NCBI GenBank assembly: GCA_963920635.1
Contig: OY987299.1
Coordinates: 66,136,692-66,200,691, forward strand
Reading direction: 5' to 3'
DNA length: 64,000 bases
Source of the DNA: Pseudeuparius sepicola
Lineage: Eukaryota > Arthropoda > Insecta > Coleoptera > Anthribidae
Numbering within the stretch: position 1 is the stretch's first letter; every line of letters begins with the position of its first letter. The translations under genes were made by a program, and so were the position numbers. Below are positions 9,391-21,393 of this stretch, piece after piece. Under the pieces are notes generated by a model. That model was not told where the DNA came from and searched no databases. It worked only from the letters and a program-made list of their open reading frames with translations.

Positions 9391-11981
9391 CTAGCAATCA
9401 AGCACTGAATATTATTTTCGCGCGATTTTCGATATTTCCCAAATTATTTATAAACTGCTAAGTTTTATACTTTTTTACAAGAGGTAAAATATGTTTAGTT
9501 TTTCCGGATGATACCTTTTATGTTTGTTTTGAAAAAATCCATGTTTAATTTTTTTATATTTGTTTCAAAACTGCAAAAATTCTTATCATCCTCCATTCTT
9601 ATGTAAAATATAAGCCGATTGGTAAAATAATGGTTCATTTTTATCAAATATTATAGGAGAAAAGTGCAAAATAGGAAATTCAATATTGCTGTCACTACCA
9701 TAGAACATTTTAATGAAAAATCGAGCTCTCTCTATTTCCACTACTTTGCGAAATATAAAGCCAAAAGGTGAAAATGCTGAGCATATCTTGTCGTTTATAA
9801 CCAAAATGGTTATCTTTGAGCGCCAGAAGCTTGAACTATTCGTTGGTTAAATAAAATAACACATTTTTCTATTTACAATATATTTACAGGTTGAAATCGC
9901 ACATAAATATGTTTACAATAAAGTGAAGATGGTGAACTGAGTGGTTAAATTTTATTGGTTACAATTCAGAATTTGTTACCGTTGAAAAGCAAAGAAAACA
10001 CTATGCAAAATATTCGATCTTTAAATTACAAATCAGAGATGTTCGTGAGCTTAATATGACAACACTACTAGCACGAAAAGTTCACGTGAGCATTCAAAGT
10101 TCTGTTTACGAGCACTTAGAAAATTTGGACTATTGGATCTCACAGAGTACCTCAAAACCTTCCCAAATTAAAGCTGAGTAGTGGCCACCATCGCTCCAAG
10201 CTCCTTTTTCGTGGATTAGGACCTCGGCTAGGCCTCGAGACTCGAGCGGGTCGTGGGGTGTCCGAGCTGGTGCTGGAAGGTGTGCTCAATACTCTAAGCC
10301 GGGTTGTAAGGTTGGTGTGCTGGTACTTAGTCCGTCACTGTCTCACTTACGTGCTTCGCTCACGTACCGGAGTGCATGTAACAGAAAACACAAAGAAGTC
10401 TCCGAAAACCTGCAGTCGAAGTTTCGACGCTTTTACAATTACTTGTTAAATTTCTTAAACGTAAAAAGGGTTGAAAATGAATTGAATCTGTACAGATTTT
10501 GTAATTAAATGTGGCAAACCTTAACTGACAACCCCAAAAATAGATTAAGACATGTAACCTTGAATTAATGAACCTTGAATTTGACTATGAAATATATTAA
10601 AAATTAATAACCCAAAAGCGATCAATTATCTTGACTGAACCCGTCTTATAAATTTACTGTACAATATCTACAAGACAAAAGGTAACATTAATGAAATACA
10701 AAATGTTTGGCGATTTCCCGATTTCACCTCTTGGCAAAACGCAAAAACAATAGCCCTGTAAGCTATGTAAAATAAGAAAACTTGTCGTGAAGTCTACATC
10801 ACGTCAACCAACTTAAGTGAGGGGTATAGAGTGATTCTGTGCAAAAACGTGACCTAATATAAACCTAATATAATCTAAATAACCAAATTTTGGCTATGAC
10901 CCATCACGTGAAGCCCACAGAACAAGGGAAACAGATTCCGAATGAGATGGCAACGGCAAAGTCGACAAGAATCGGATACAGATAAAATCAGTAATCTAAG
11001 TAGCTAACTCACCTGGAATACTGCCTTCTCTAAACTCCCTGTGTCCTCACGCTGTTGGTCGCAGCTCGAACCTGATAGATGTGGGAAAAACCCTCCACAA
11101 CTTGTTCACAAGGTTCACAGACACGTGGTGATCACATATGAAAAAAAAAACAGAAACTTATTAGCACAGCAAAACCAAAATTTCACGGTATACCAAACCA
11201 CTTAAGCTGCTCTCAAAGATGAGTATTAAATTCCGAAAAGAGATTTCCCAGTTGAAAATTCGAATGAATAATTCGAAACTTAACCTCACGTGATGCACAC
11301 CTTACGAGTGACAAAATGGGAAGCCGGCCGATTTTTGTCGCGGGCTCTATTTATAACCTCCTTTGCAAATGATGACGACTTCCGGCTATTAGTAGACTTT
11401 AGAAGGTTTTTTTTAAGCGAACATGAAAAAAGTTCAAAAATACTATAATCGCAAATCAGGAAAACAGGCAGCGGTGTCAACTGTCAATTCTGCCAAACTC
11501 TTACCACTGATATTAGACTAGTAGAAACGCCGAACACAAAGATTGACGTTAGTACACGAAACAGCCGTGGCGCTAGTCAATCGCAAAACTGAATAAAGTG
11601 AATATTGTCTTTGTAATCTACGTCAGACAGTGATTACAACACTGTAGTTGTTCTGGTAATACATACCTTCAATTGATGAATAAAATTTAAACACTTTTGC
11701 GACCAGCACATACCCTTTAATAAATGGTTTGTTTAAGAACACAAGGTAGACAACTTATTATGCATCAGCTTGTATAGGTGGTTGCAGCTAGCAGGGCAAC
11801 ATTCATAAGAATGGTACGTTTATACGGGGGGTGACGAATGAATTGGAATTAAATAATGCATTTAAAACGCTGTAACAGAAATTAGATAAAATTTTCATTA
11901 CACGTTGTAGAAAGTAGCAAATTAAAAATTCAATATAACCCTGTACTCGTAGGTGTACAAAGTTTCCTTTTTTTTTTTCAG
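9391..11981. other. Intronic sequence with a GC-rich island, no gene supported
   Basis: Mostly AT-rich. 10190-10400 is clearly GC- and CpG-richer. On the reverse strand good splice-donor contexts occur near 11015 (CCAG|GTGAGT) and 11670 (GAAG|GTATGT). That could mean an antisense non-coding transcript or simply chance; no open frame supports a protein. The last ~20 nt before 11982 form the polypyrimidine tract of the polo kinase exon. Confidence 0.35.
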
Positions 11982-12371
11982 GAACTCCCAACTATATTGC
12001 ACCTGAAATTTTAAACAAGAAGGGCCATTCCTTTGAAGTAGATGTATGGTCCCTGGGTTGCATAATGTATACACTTCTAATTGGAAGGCCACCGTTTGAA
12101 ACAAGCAGCCTGAAAGAGACCTATTCAAGGATTAAGAAGTGTGAATATAAGTTAGTGAGCACAATTCCTTTATCGGCCAAACATATGATAACCATAATGT
12201 TGCAATCAGATCCACAGAAAAGGCCTTCTATAGATCAACTCATGATTCATGAATTTGTTGTGGAAGGATACTGCCCGGCATCATTGCCAGTAAGTTGTTT
12301 GACAATGGCACCAAGATTTGACAAAGTGGATTTGTCAACAACCCGTAAACCTCTTCTTGAAATAAACAAAG
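11982..12371 (+). CDS. polo: Polo kinase, C-lobe exon
   Basis: This exon encodes the C-terminal lobe of the Polo Ser/Thr kinase, which drives mitotic entry, centrosome maturation and cytokinesis. It opens (after a split Gly codon) with [11 protein letters not shown], the end of the activation segment with the APE motif. It continues through [27 protein letters not shown] and RPSIDQL to the start of the linker. The acceptor is a long T-tract plus CAG before 11982; the donor is AAAG|GTTTGT at 12371/12372. The exon starts at codon position 2 and ends after position 1, matching the next exon. No stop interrupts it. DFG and HRD motifs must be in an upstream exon outside the window. Similarity to PLK1 is judged from memory of the family. 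Confidence 0.93.
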
Positions 12372-12549
12372 GTTTGTATTAACATTATATCAGAATTTTT
12401 TCCACAAGAGAGAAATCAAATTTTAGTAATAGGGAAGTTGCATGTAATGGAACTTCCAAGTGAATTGCTAATAAATCGCAAATATGGCTCAAAATATTGC
12501 TACAGATATCAAATTGCCTCTGGGAATTAATAAATTAGAAATAAAATTG

Positions 12550-13000
12550 AAATTTTTTACACTTTTCTTCAGGAACACAAACCAATTTTTATGTCATAAA
12601 AGTTGATCGAATATGCGGAATGTTTATTTTTGTGCTGTGTGAAACAGTCTTGGGACCTGTTACATTTTGAGATTAAACTTTGTGAACAGAAATATGTAAT
12701 TGTATCCTGTATCTTCTTAACAACAGTATTGTTTTCAATACTTGTTCTCCTATATTTTATGACTCAGCTTAGCACATTTATGTCTTACATCAAAATTATC
12801 TTCACAACAGTAATGTGTTGTAGTTGTGGTCACCGGCATCTGCCGGCATGCTGCAAGAAACCAAAGATGCCTTTTATCACCAGCAGTGGGCCCTGTAGTC
12901 CAGTCAACGAATGCTCAAATATGGGTTGTAGACAGTCTTTTTGCGTACTTTTCTTGACTTTTGGGCTGTGTTTGTATGTGTTTGGAGATGTCTATTAATT
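12550..13000. other. Coding-like stretch of unknown origin
   Basis: A 131-codon forward frame (12603-12998) has two hydrophobic stretches and a Cys/His-rich tail (CCSCGHRHLPACCKKP). An overlapping frame has a helical-looking ETKDAFYHQQWAL segment with stops. I do not recognise either. The composition is more coding-like than the surroundings, so it may be a decayed exon or transposon fragment. Confidence 0.25.
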
Positions 13001-13167
13001 TTTTCTTATCTTCAACTGTTTTTGAGTTATGAACCATTGAAAACTGTTGTTTTTCAAAAATAACTTTTGCACCACGGTTTTGGACAGACAATGTCCGAAG
13101 TAGGCTGGGGGAATTGAACGGGTGAATTTTTTTTATAGATATGACCCTGAAAGGTCATCATTTGCGA

Positions 13168-13859
13168 AATCCTGGCCTACTGCGATTTTTTAAAAGGGTT
13201 ATTTAAAATCTGACACCACAGCGTTCATCAGGACACCAAAACCCCCACATACCATATTTGAACAAAACATATACAGGGAATTCCATTCTGCAGGATGCCA
13301 ATGTCTCTGTGCCAACTCAATATGTGACAGGACCACTAAAAGTTTTGGTGTGCAATTATTCAATACAAAAAAATATACAGGGTATTTTTCTCTGGACCAT
13401 CTTTAATATGCCGAGTTTTTATGAAACTATACGAATCAAGAGTGCTCTGAAATCATTGAAAAAGATAAACATAAAAGTAACTTATTTTTTACAAAATGCC
13501 AACCAACAAATAAAAAACAATTTAAATTCAGCATTATGAGTTGGCACAGAGAGGAACACTTCGTATTTTGTCGGATCTTTACGCATCAACACTGTGAATC
13601 GCCCTCTTCATTATTCCACTGTTTTGAAGTAATTCCATGGCATACTTGACTTGCCAGATGCCTTTAAAATTCCTATTTTGCTCAAATTTGGCACCGTGCA
13701 GAATAGAATTCCCTGTATATTTTTTGTTAAAATCTGGTATGTAGGACTTTTGGTGTGTCCTGATTAACGCTGTGGTGTCAGATTTTAAATAAAAAAAAAT
13801 GCCTAACATGTTTTTTTGAAAAACGCACCCTTTTTAAAAAATCACAGTAGGCCAGGATT
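13168..13859. mobile_element. Foldback DNA element with long inverted arms
   Basis: Arms of roughly 130-190 bp are reverse complements. The outer ends share ATCCTGGCCTACTG; inner blocks share TCTGACACCACAGCGTT and the region around TATACAGGGAATTC. The inner pair (about 13270 and 13712) looks like the ends of a smaller TACAGGG element nested inside. No transposase is visible and I could not find a matching target duplication. Confidence 0.7.
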
Positions 13860-13883
13860 TTCACGGGAAGGTCACACCAATAC

Positions 13884-14023
13884 TGACCAGTGTTCCCTTT
13901 ATTGATGATGAGGATTGCAAAATTCTTCCCACTGAAGTTGATGCCACAGAGACTCTTGACCGAAAACTTGATGACAAACCTCCCTCGGGATCATCTATGC
14001 CCAAGATATCAAAGGCAAATTAA
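13884..14023 (+). pseudogene. Orphan coding-like segment
   Basis: About 45 codons read openly to a TAA: TPILTSVPFIDDEDCK, then an acidic Ser/Pro-rich end with DDKPPSGSSMPKISKAN. Composition and lack of stops suggest real coding ancestry, perhaps the C-terminal exon of a decayed gene or transposon interrupted by the adjacent foldback. I do not recognise the protein. Confidence 0.3.
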
Positions 14024-15549
14024 AATGTGTGACTTAATTACGTTATATATTAAGTACTAATTTTACTATTTTTGGTAAAAACATTTCACAAATTGTGATG
14101 TTTTTATTAAACAATGGGCTAGTACGATTAAATTTTAAAAATTAATTTGATGTTTGCAATGGTAAACTACAGTCATCTAGTTCCCTAAAAGCCCCTTGTC
14201 CAAGATAAATATCCACAATCTTAGAAATTTTAAAATACCTTAAGATATTTAAGGTAGTAGTAATCTTCTTTACCGACATCATAATATATCCATGGGTCTG
14301 TCTCAAAACCGCGTGCGGCAACTTTAGGGTACCTAATTGGTTAGAGATTCATGGGCTGACAGTATGACAGCATGACAGCTTAAAGCATAGCCGAACGTTC
14401 GGCTATGCTTAGAGTATAAAGTATGATTACCTGATATCTGCTGGAGAGACTGGATTCTAAGAATAAAACAGCTTGCTTCAAGTGTCCCTGTTGTTACATA
14501 CCAAGGCCTGGAGGGTAGGTGCCTAGGTACCCATTAATACCTTTTATAAATAAATAATGTAAGCACTTAAATATCCCAGTATTTCCGAATACATATTTTG
14601 TTCATTTGAAAACATATTTTCCTTTTAGTGCTTGTGAAAGTGGCCTTTTGCAGTTTAATAGTAAGCTGCAGATAGTATGGAGTAGAGTTTTGAAAAAGCT
14701 TATTCCAACAATCCTCCCATTACTGTGGCTGTTGCACTGATATTATATATAAACAATTTAGATATATTTTCACCAGAAAATAGAACAGTGGAAGTTCAAG
14801 GGTGGGTAAATTGATATATTTTTAATATTAGATTAGCTAGTAAATATTCTAGCTTACAAGTTTTGTAAACACAGACATTTGCCATGATACTAAGTATCAT
14901 GGATATTTGATCTCTCTATTTATGTATTTTTCATCATTATCGTCATTATGTTCTTCCTCGACAAATTCTTGGTTTTTAAAATGCTTCTTTTCCTCTTTTG
15001 AAATTTGGAATGCTAGTTTTGGTAAAAAAAATATGGCGCAGAACGTCAGGTTAATCGAAGGCGAATACGTGGACCTTGTAAGAATTTTCCCCAATTCATT
15101 GTGTTTTCTTCAAGCTGGATAGAAAAAAAATACATTGCAATACAATTATACAAAGCTTGGTATTTAAATAAGTACTTACATTAAAAGGTAGTTATTTCAC
15201 ATTAACTATTCATTATTGGCTTGATACAGCAAACAGCACAAAAAAGCAGAACACGAATCACTAACATCTTCAGCAGAAGAATCTTGGAAGTATCTGGTAT
15301 CTAAATATATCAACCAGATTTTATACCTATAATAGACATTTCTGTATATTTCCTACCTACCTACGAGTACATTATAAATATTACAATTATTTTGGTAAGC
15401 AGATAAATAAGGTCATTTTCGGTTTTAATAGATATAGATAATAATATAAACTCATGATAACGCTAAAACTAAACTCATAATTAAAATTATTTCAGTTTGA
15501 AATGTAGACGACGTAACCTGTTTTGTTTACTAAAAGTCTCGGGTTAATT
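14024..15549. other. Intronic sequence, mostly featureless
   Basis: AT-rich. It contains the perfect palindrome at 14383-14410 and a short start-like segment at 15031-15077 (MAQNVRLIEGEYVDL, then GTAAGAA). That segment could be a relic first exon linked to the THAP fragment downstream; the link is speculative. Confidence 0.3.
14383..14410. repeat. Perfect 28-bp palindrome
   Basis: AAGCATAGCCGAAC is followed directly by its exact reverse complement, with no spacer. It could extrude as a cruciform or be a remnant of inverted transposon ends. The surroundings are not palindromic. Confidence 0.9.
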
Positions 15550-15820
15550 GCGAAAATGCGTTGTGCAGTTTTTGGATACAGACAAGTTTAATTTGGCTAC
15601 TGCTCGGCTTTGTTCAAGGCATTTCCAAGACAGTGATTTTCGTGAAATTTCAAATATATATTATTAGGAGGCTCTGCAAAATGCCAGCGTCTCCTCAAGC
15701 CAGATGCATTGCCTTTATTAAATCTTCTAGATAATAATAATAATAATAATAAGAAGAATAAAATGCAGTCAAAAACAGTGAAGCAAGAAAAGGTAGAATG
15801 TCAAAAACGAATCGCAAAGA
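15550..15820 (+). pseudogene. THAP-domain relic
   Basis: A start-like MRCAVFGY gives the first Cys of a THAP zinc finger. In a second frame LCSRHFQDSDF supplies the conserved C-x2-H block, and in a third LLKPDALPLL matches the THAP AVPTLF-type end. A lysine-rich tail ends at a TAA. The order is right but the frame changes and the middle of the domain is missing. THAP proteins bind DNA and include P-element-type transposases, so this is probably transposon- or retrocopy-derived. Confidence 0.5.
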
Positions 15821-16972
15821 ATTAATACATGATATTTTTAATAATAAATAAATAAGAGTAGTGGGTACCTAGATATTATTTACAGTTCTTAAAGTGCATG
15901 CTTCTTTTAGTGTTCTTATCTTAATAAGTAGTGTAGTGATTTGGGAAATGATAGAGGGACTAATGGGGAAAGTATATTAGAAAAATAATAATCATCCCCT
16001 CATCATAGCAACCCTTTTGTATAGAATGCAATGTATAGGCAACTCAATACTCATTGAGTATATTTTTATAGAAGGCATGTACATATAGGCAACACAATAT
16101 GCAATACATTGCTTCTACCAAAGAAAAATATTTCCCTTAGTATTTTAGTATTTTAAGGGTACTTATAAAGTGTAGATACATTATTCATCAAATCCCTCAT
16201 GTTTTTTACTTCTATGCTTATCATTACACCTATCATTGAGTTAAATTCCAACAAATGATGATTCGTTTGTTCAATCTATTTGTATATAAGAATGCTGAGA
16301 GTGCTCTCCACGTGACTTGATGCGCACTAGCGTTACAAATCGGACCGTCACTCGATCATATCTTGCGTTTATTGTATCAAGGTTACAACCGAAAATCACC
16401 TTAAAGTTCTTATACTTTCAAAGTGGAAAATGGAAGGAAGTGGCGGCGACCAAACTGTATCACTAAAATGTATCTTTTGCGTGATAGTGGCGGCCACATT
16501 TTGGTCACCTCTACTAAAACTTGAAAGTGGCGAAACTTGTTGGTGATAACTAGTGGTCATCGTCAAGTTTTTGCCACTTGTAGAAGAGATTCTCACGTTT
16601 GCATAATATGACATGAGCATAATATGACATGAAAGCCACTACAAAGTTGTCGTTGCCATCAAAATTCACTATGTAGTGACCGTCACTATCAAGTGCGGCT
16701 TCCTTGCTGTTTTGCTGTATGCGCGTGCATATTTCTGCTAACGCGGTGTCAATGTGGTGATTGTAGTGCAGTGAGATTTAGTGTTCATTCTTTGAATTAA
16801 TTATTCGATGTAGACGATTTAAATACGAGTATAGTGTTTAAGTCGAGTAGTCAATTTGAACAACATGATGATGTTCATATTACACTCTGGAAAAGCAGGA
16901 CCTGCTTCCAGAATATTGTCGCTTGAAGAGGTGTGACAGTGGTGTAAGCTGCTTAGGGATAAGGATCTTTAA
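15821..16972. other. Intronic sequence, no gene seen
   Basis: AT-rich, with a region at 16270-16760 rich in GTGGC/GCCAC motifs and a 16-bp tandem duplication (GCATAATATGACATGA twice, about 16600-16631). It may be debris of a further inverted-repeat element, but no ends could be defined. Confidence 0.35.
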
Positions 16973-17624
16973 TAGACCGTCAGATAGTGACAGATTTAGG
17001 TGCCCCATTTTCGCATACCAGCCTCGAAGAGGGTTGAAAAGTACATCGATGCTGAGTAGAATGAAGGGAAATTTACGAGTGGCCCCTGGGGATATCATAT
17101 GGAAAATTCGATTTTCCTGAACAGAAATAAAAGCTGTCTGTTGCCCATATTTCCACGCTAGCCATGTTCACTAAATGATTAATTAATAGAACCTGGCTTC
17201 GGAAAACCAAAGGCTTGAGTTTGCAGGTGGCTAAAGGGTTGAAATAAGGGCGTAGTCTTGTAAGGAAAAATCAAAATTTTGACCGATTTTTCCAAACAAG
17301 CCCATCGAAAGTATGGAAACGTACATCGTCACTAGTCCGAAAAACATATTGGCTTAAGTGGCGGGAATGGATAAGTACATTTTGGGGTCGGAAAATTTAA
17401 CGGAATTTTTTTTCGATTTTTCAGTTATTTTTCCATGAACGAAATTAATTGCAATAAAAAGTTATGAATTTCAGAGTATTTAAAAAAATTATGGCTTGAG
17501 TGTAGAGCGTGGCCTTCATATTTTCAGAACATAGGAAAGTTGCAGGAAAATTTATGAAAATTGTCGCCATTTTCTCACGCAAGCCGTTTGACATATGCTT
17601 AGAAAAAGTGATTCTAAGACTATA

Positions 17625-18387
17625 CAGGATGAATTTTTTAGGTCTACCACCGCGATTTTCTCGCTTATTTTGCGCCCTACAAAAAAACGTATGAAACAAA
17701 AATGTGACAATTTTGGACAGCTAAGTGGTGCTGCAAAAGAAATCGGCATCCATGGCCAACTTGTCGTGCATTATTTAAAAAAACCTCAAATTGAGCAAAA
17801 CTATTAATGGTCGTGGAATGTTTATTTCAAGAGACAAAGGAAAACTTTTATATTGAAAATTGATGGCACTGAGAAGCTTTATCCACCCAGGTGCTCAGAT
17901 AGTTTCAGAAAATTACACAGGGTCTTCGGCTCTCTTCAGACAATGAAAATGTTTGTCGATTTTAGGATTTTTTAGTACACCGCGAAAAGTTGGGTATTAC
18001 GTATTTTCTATGCGGCCCAAAATAAGCGAGAAAATCGCTTAATAAGAAATAAGCAAAAAAAATTCATAGCCTCAAGAGAGCCGAAGACCCTGTGTAATCT
18101 TCTGAAACTATCTGAGTACCCTTTTGCATAAAGCTTCTTAGTGCCATCAATTTTCAATATAAAAGTTTTTTTCTGTCTCTTAAAATAAACATTCCACGGA
18201 TATTAATAATTTCGATCAATTTGAGGTTTTTTTAATATTGTGCGACAAGTTGGCCATGGATGCCGATTTATTTTGCAGCATCACTTAGCTGTCCAAAATT
18301 GCCACATTTTTGTTTCTTACGTTTTTTTTTTGTAGGGCGCAAAATAAGCGAGAAAATCGTGGTGGTAGACCTAAAAAAATCATCCTG
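17625..18387. mobile_element. TA-flanked foldback element nested in the left arm
   Basis: Ends CAGGATGA and TCATCCTG lie directly inside TA dinucleotides (17623-17624, 18388-18389). The arms (17640-17960 versus 18040-18400) are largely complementary, sharing GGTCTACCACCGCGATTTTC and a GGGTCTTCGGCTCTCTT block. The empty site survives in the opposite arm near 19810-19830, where the flanking sequence is continuous with one TA. That supports Tc1/mariner-type insertion after the large foldback formed. Confidence 0.75.
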
Positions 18388-19131
18388 TATAACAAAAGGC
18401 TTGCGTGTCGGACATGGTCATCACATTAATAATTATATATAATTTAAAAAATCTAGAAATTTCCCAATTTTCTCATACAAGCCGTTTAGCATATGCTTAG
18501 AAAAAGTGATTATAAGACTATTCTAACAAAAGGCTTGAGTGAAATTGAGAAAAAGTTGAAATTGGCAAAATGTGTCCCAAAACACCTGTTGACTCCAAAG
18601 TTCGAAAAATAAAATTATCGCCTACCTCATTTAAATGTTACAGATGAATTGTACTTTCAAAACTAAGAAAAAAATGCCTAATGGCATTGACTAAAACATC
18701 ACTGCTTTTCTTGAAATAGGGTGTCAAAATTTTGTCGAGCTCAATCTGTTGCATTTTGAAAGCGAACAATTTTTGATATATTGTTCATAGGGAATTTTTT
18801 GTCACTTTAAATTGTTCAATTATTCTGTAAAATTTGAAACCGCATTTTTTTTATATAATCCGGTTTGTAAAATTATTCAAGAAAGTATCACATTTCATTA
18901 TCAATATTTTTAAAATAAATTGTAGATATCTTTTTTATATGAAGGCAATATCCACCGCACTATTTTCATAATATAAAACATTATTATACATAAGCAAGGA
19001 AATGTATGCTAAATTATACATTCAAAATAATAACTCTTTATAAACATTTCTAGATTTTTGTCAGCTCTTCTTTGCACATATAATAATATGCTCCATGTCC
19101 GGCAGTCAAGCCTTTTATTGCAATAGTCTTA

Positions 19132-19380
19132 AGGTGGATTTATAAACTCGACGTTTGCGTTGGCGCTCGAAGTTGACGGTGACCTTCGCAGTTTGCGTCC
19201 AGAAATGTGAACGACGGAACGTGAAAGATGAAATTAGTTTATCTCTCGGACGGCGTTGGACGCAGACGGCAACGTTCGACGGCGTTTATAAATGGTTACA
19301 CGTAAAATATTGGGATTGAATTTTCGACGCAACCGGCAACGGCGAGCGCCAACGCAAACGTCGAGTTTATAAATCCACCT
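19132..19380. mobile_element. 249-bp MITE with TTA target duplication
   Basis: Terminal inverted repeats of about 38 bp start AGGTGGATTTATAAACTCGA; TTA occurs at 19129-19131 and 19381-19383. The interior is GC-rich with repeated AACG/CGTT motifs. The 3-bp TTA duplication fits PIF/Harbinger-like MITEs. It is inserted into the centre of the 3.5-kb foldback. Confidence 0.85.
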
Positions 19381-20463
19381 TTACAATCACTTTTTCTAAT
19401 CATAATATGTCAAACGGCTTGTGCGGGAAAATGATGGAAATTTCTAGATTTTTTTGTAAGCTCTTTGTTAAATAAATTATGCATAATTAATATGATGACC
19501 AGTGATGTTTTAGTCAATGCTTATTGGACATTTTTTTTTAGTTTTGAACGTACAATTCATCTGTAACATTTAAATGAGGTAGGCGATAATTTTATTTTTC
19601 GAACTTTGGAGTCAACAGGTGTTTTGGGACACATTTTGCCAATTACAACTTTTTTTCAATTTCACTCAAGCCTTTTGTTATAATAGTCTTATAATCACTT
19701 TTTCTAAGCATATGCTAAACGGCTTGTATGAGAAAATGGTGGAAATTTCTAGATTTTTTAAATTATATATAATTATTAATGTGATGACCATGTCCGACAC
19801 GCAAGCCTTTTGTTATATAGTCTTAGAATCACTTTTTCTAAGCATATGTCAAACGGCTTGCGCGAGAAAGTGATTGCAATTTTCATAAATTTTCGTGCAA
19901 CTTTCCGACGCAAGTCTTCGTTCCGTCCACATCCGATAATCATGTCAATTTCATTATAATGTCTAACACATCAACAACTTCCTATAGTTTCAAAGGCTTG
20001 CATGGAAAAATAACTGAAAAATAAAAAAAAATCCGTTAAATTTTCCGACCTCAAAATGTACTTATCCATTCGCGCAACTCAAGCCAATATGTTTTTCGGG
20101 TTAGTGACGTTGTACGTTTTCATACTTTCGATGGGCTTGTGAGGAAAAATTGGTCAAAATTTCGATTTTTGCTTACAAGACTACGCCCTCATTTCAACCC
20201 TTTAGCCACCTGCAACACTCAAGTCTTTGGTTTTCCGAAACCAGGTTCTATTAATTAATAATTTAGTGAACATGGCTAGCGTGGAAATATTGGCAACAGA
20301 CACCTTTTATTTCTGTTCAGGAAAATCGAATTTTCCATATGTTATCCCCAGGGGCCACTCGTAAATTTCCCTTCATTATACTCAGCATCGATGTACTTTT
20401 CAACCCTCTTCGAGGCTAGTATGTATGGGGCACCTAAATCTGTCACTATCTGACGGTCTATAA

Positions 20464-20794
20464 CAAGCTACCACAGTATCTAGTCTGAGCTGCCACTTCC
20501 AAAATTTAAAAACTATTAAGTAATTTTTGCTACACAATGCTTTTTACTCAGTGCACGAATTCTTGAATAAAACCTTTGCCTAAATAAGTTTTTATTATTG
20601 TTGATTTGTTATTGTAAATTTATTTCGAGATTTTTAACTAAATGCAAAATGTGTACAGGCGTGGCCCTTGAAATCGTTCCAATATGTGCGGTCACAAAGG
20701 AGCTCAACTGACAACATTGCAATTCCCCCCCCACTATCTCTCAAAGGCGAAATTGACGGCAAATCTAACATCTCTGTTAAGGACTAAAGTAACA
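20464..20794. other. Spacer between foldback and BEL1, nothing seen
   Basis: AT-rich then moderately GC-rich sequence with a C-run near 20725. No frame or repeat supported. Confidence 0.4.
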
Positions 20795-21041
20795 TGTCTC
20801 TGAACAATTCAAATTTCGCGCGTAAGTGCCAGTACGTCCCTGTGCTGCCCGCCAGCGAATCACAGCGCCCTGACCAGAGGAATGCGCAGTCCGTCAGAAG
20901 TTGACGAAGAGAGAAAAAGACGACGCGTCGGCACCAGCACGCTTCAAAAAACCGGTAAACAAAATCTCATTTATTTGCGCAAAAAGCTAAAACAACGTTT
21001 AAACCAGCCTACGGAAATTACAGTCTTCCTAAATTCGACCA
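20795..21041 (+). repeat. BEL1 5' LTR
   Basis: 247 bp, TGTCTCTG to CGACCA. By eye it differs from the 3' LTR at five positions (about 2%) with no indel. A TTTGGTC leader motif lies 5 nt downstream, as in BEL2, and probably belongs to the primer/leader region. Confidence 0.85.
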
Positions 21042-21393
21042 TATTATTTGGTCTTCGCGCCGAATACAGCAGTATTGTCGGTTTCCGTGCCAAAAAACCG
21101 CCGCTGAACGAGGCAAGCCGGCGTAGTGCGTCGTAAAAAACGCCGGTCAACGCGATTTCGTGAGACGATATCCGCTAAAATAGTGCAAAACCGCTAGCTT
21201 ACTAAAGGATCTTCTCTAAAAAACACGGTTTCGCGCGGTTTAAAACAATTAAAACACAAGTGAAACAAGGGTATTGGACAAAGGCTCAGACAAGGTCGGT
21301 GAGTCGCTTCCATTTTGTATCCATACCTTAACCTTCCCTCCTTTACAATCGTGATATTGGTAGGAACGTTTCTTTACTACAAAATTAGTCACA

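Larger units (their letters stand above)
16973..20460. mobile_element. Giant foldback element (3.5 kb) with TAA target site
   Basis: Ends are TAGACCGTCAGATAGTGACAG and its complement, flanked by TAA on both sides (16970-16972, 20461-20463), a TWA-type 3-bp duplication as in PIF/Harbinger elements. The arms are reverse complements for well over 1 kb. Matching blocks include 17060-17230 with 20240-20400, and 18520-18710 with 19505-19690. There is no transposase; all open frames are short. It carries a nested TA-flanked element in the left arm and a TTA-flanked MITE near the centre. A motif with AGCATATG and AACGGCTTG recurs several times in both arms. Confidence 0.8.

Noticed and set aside
1..11981. 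Search for kinase N-lobe exons (glycine loop, HRD, DFG)
   Set aside because: No such motif seen in any frame; these exons are assumed to be upstream of the window.
17445..17807. Several 60-85-codon frames on both strands
   Set aside because: They fall in the complementary arms of the foldback elements and mirror each other; no protein-like conservation.
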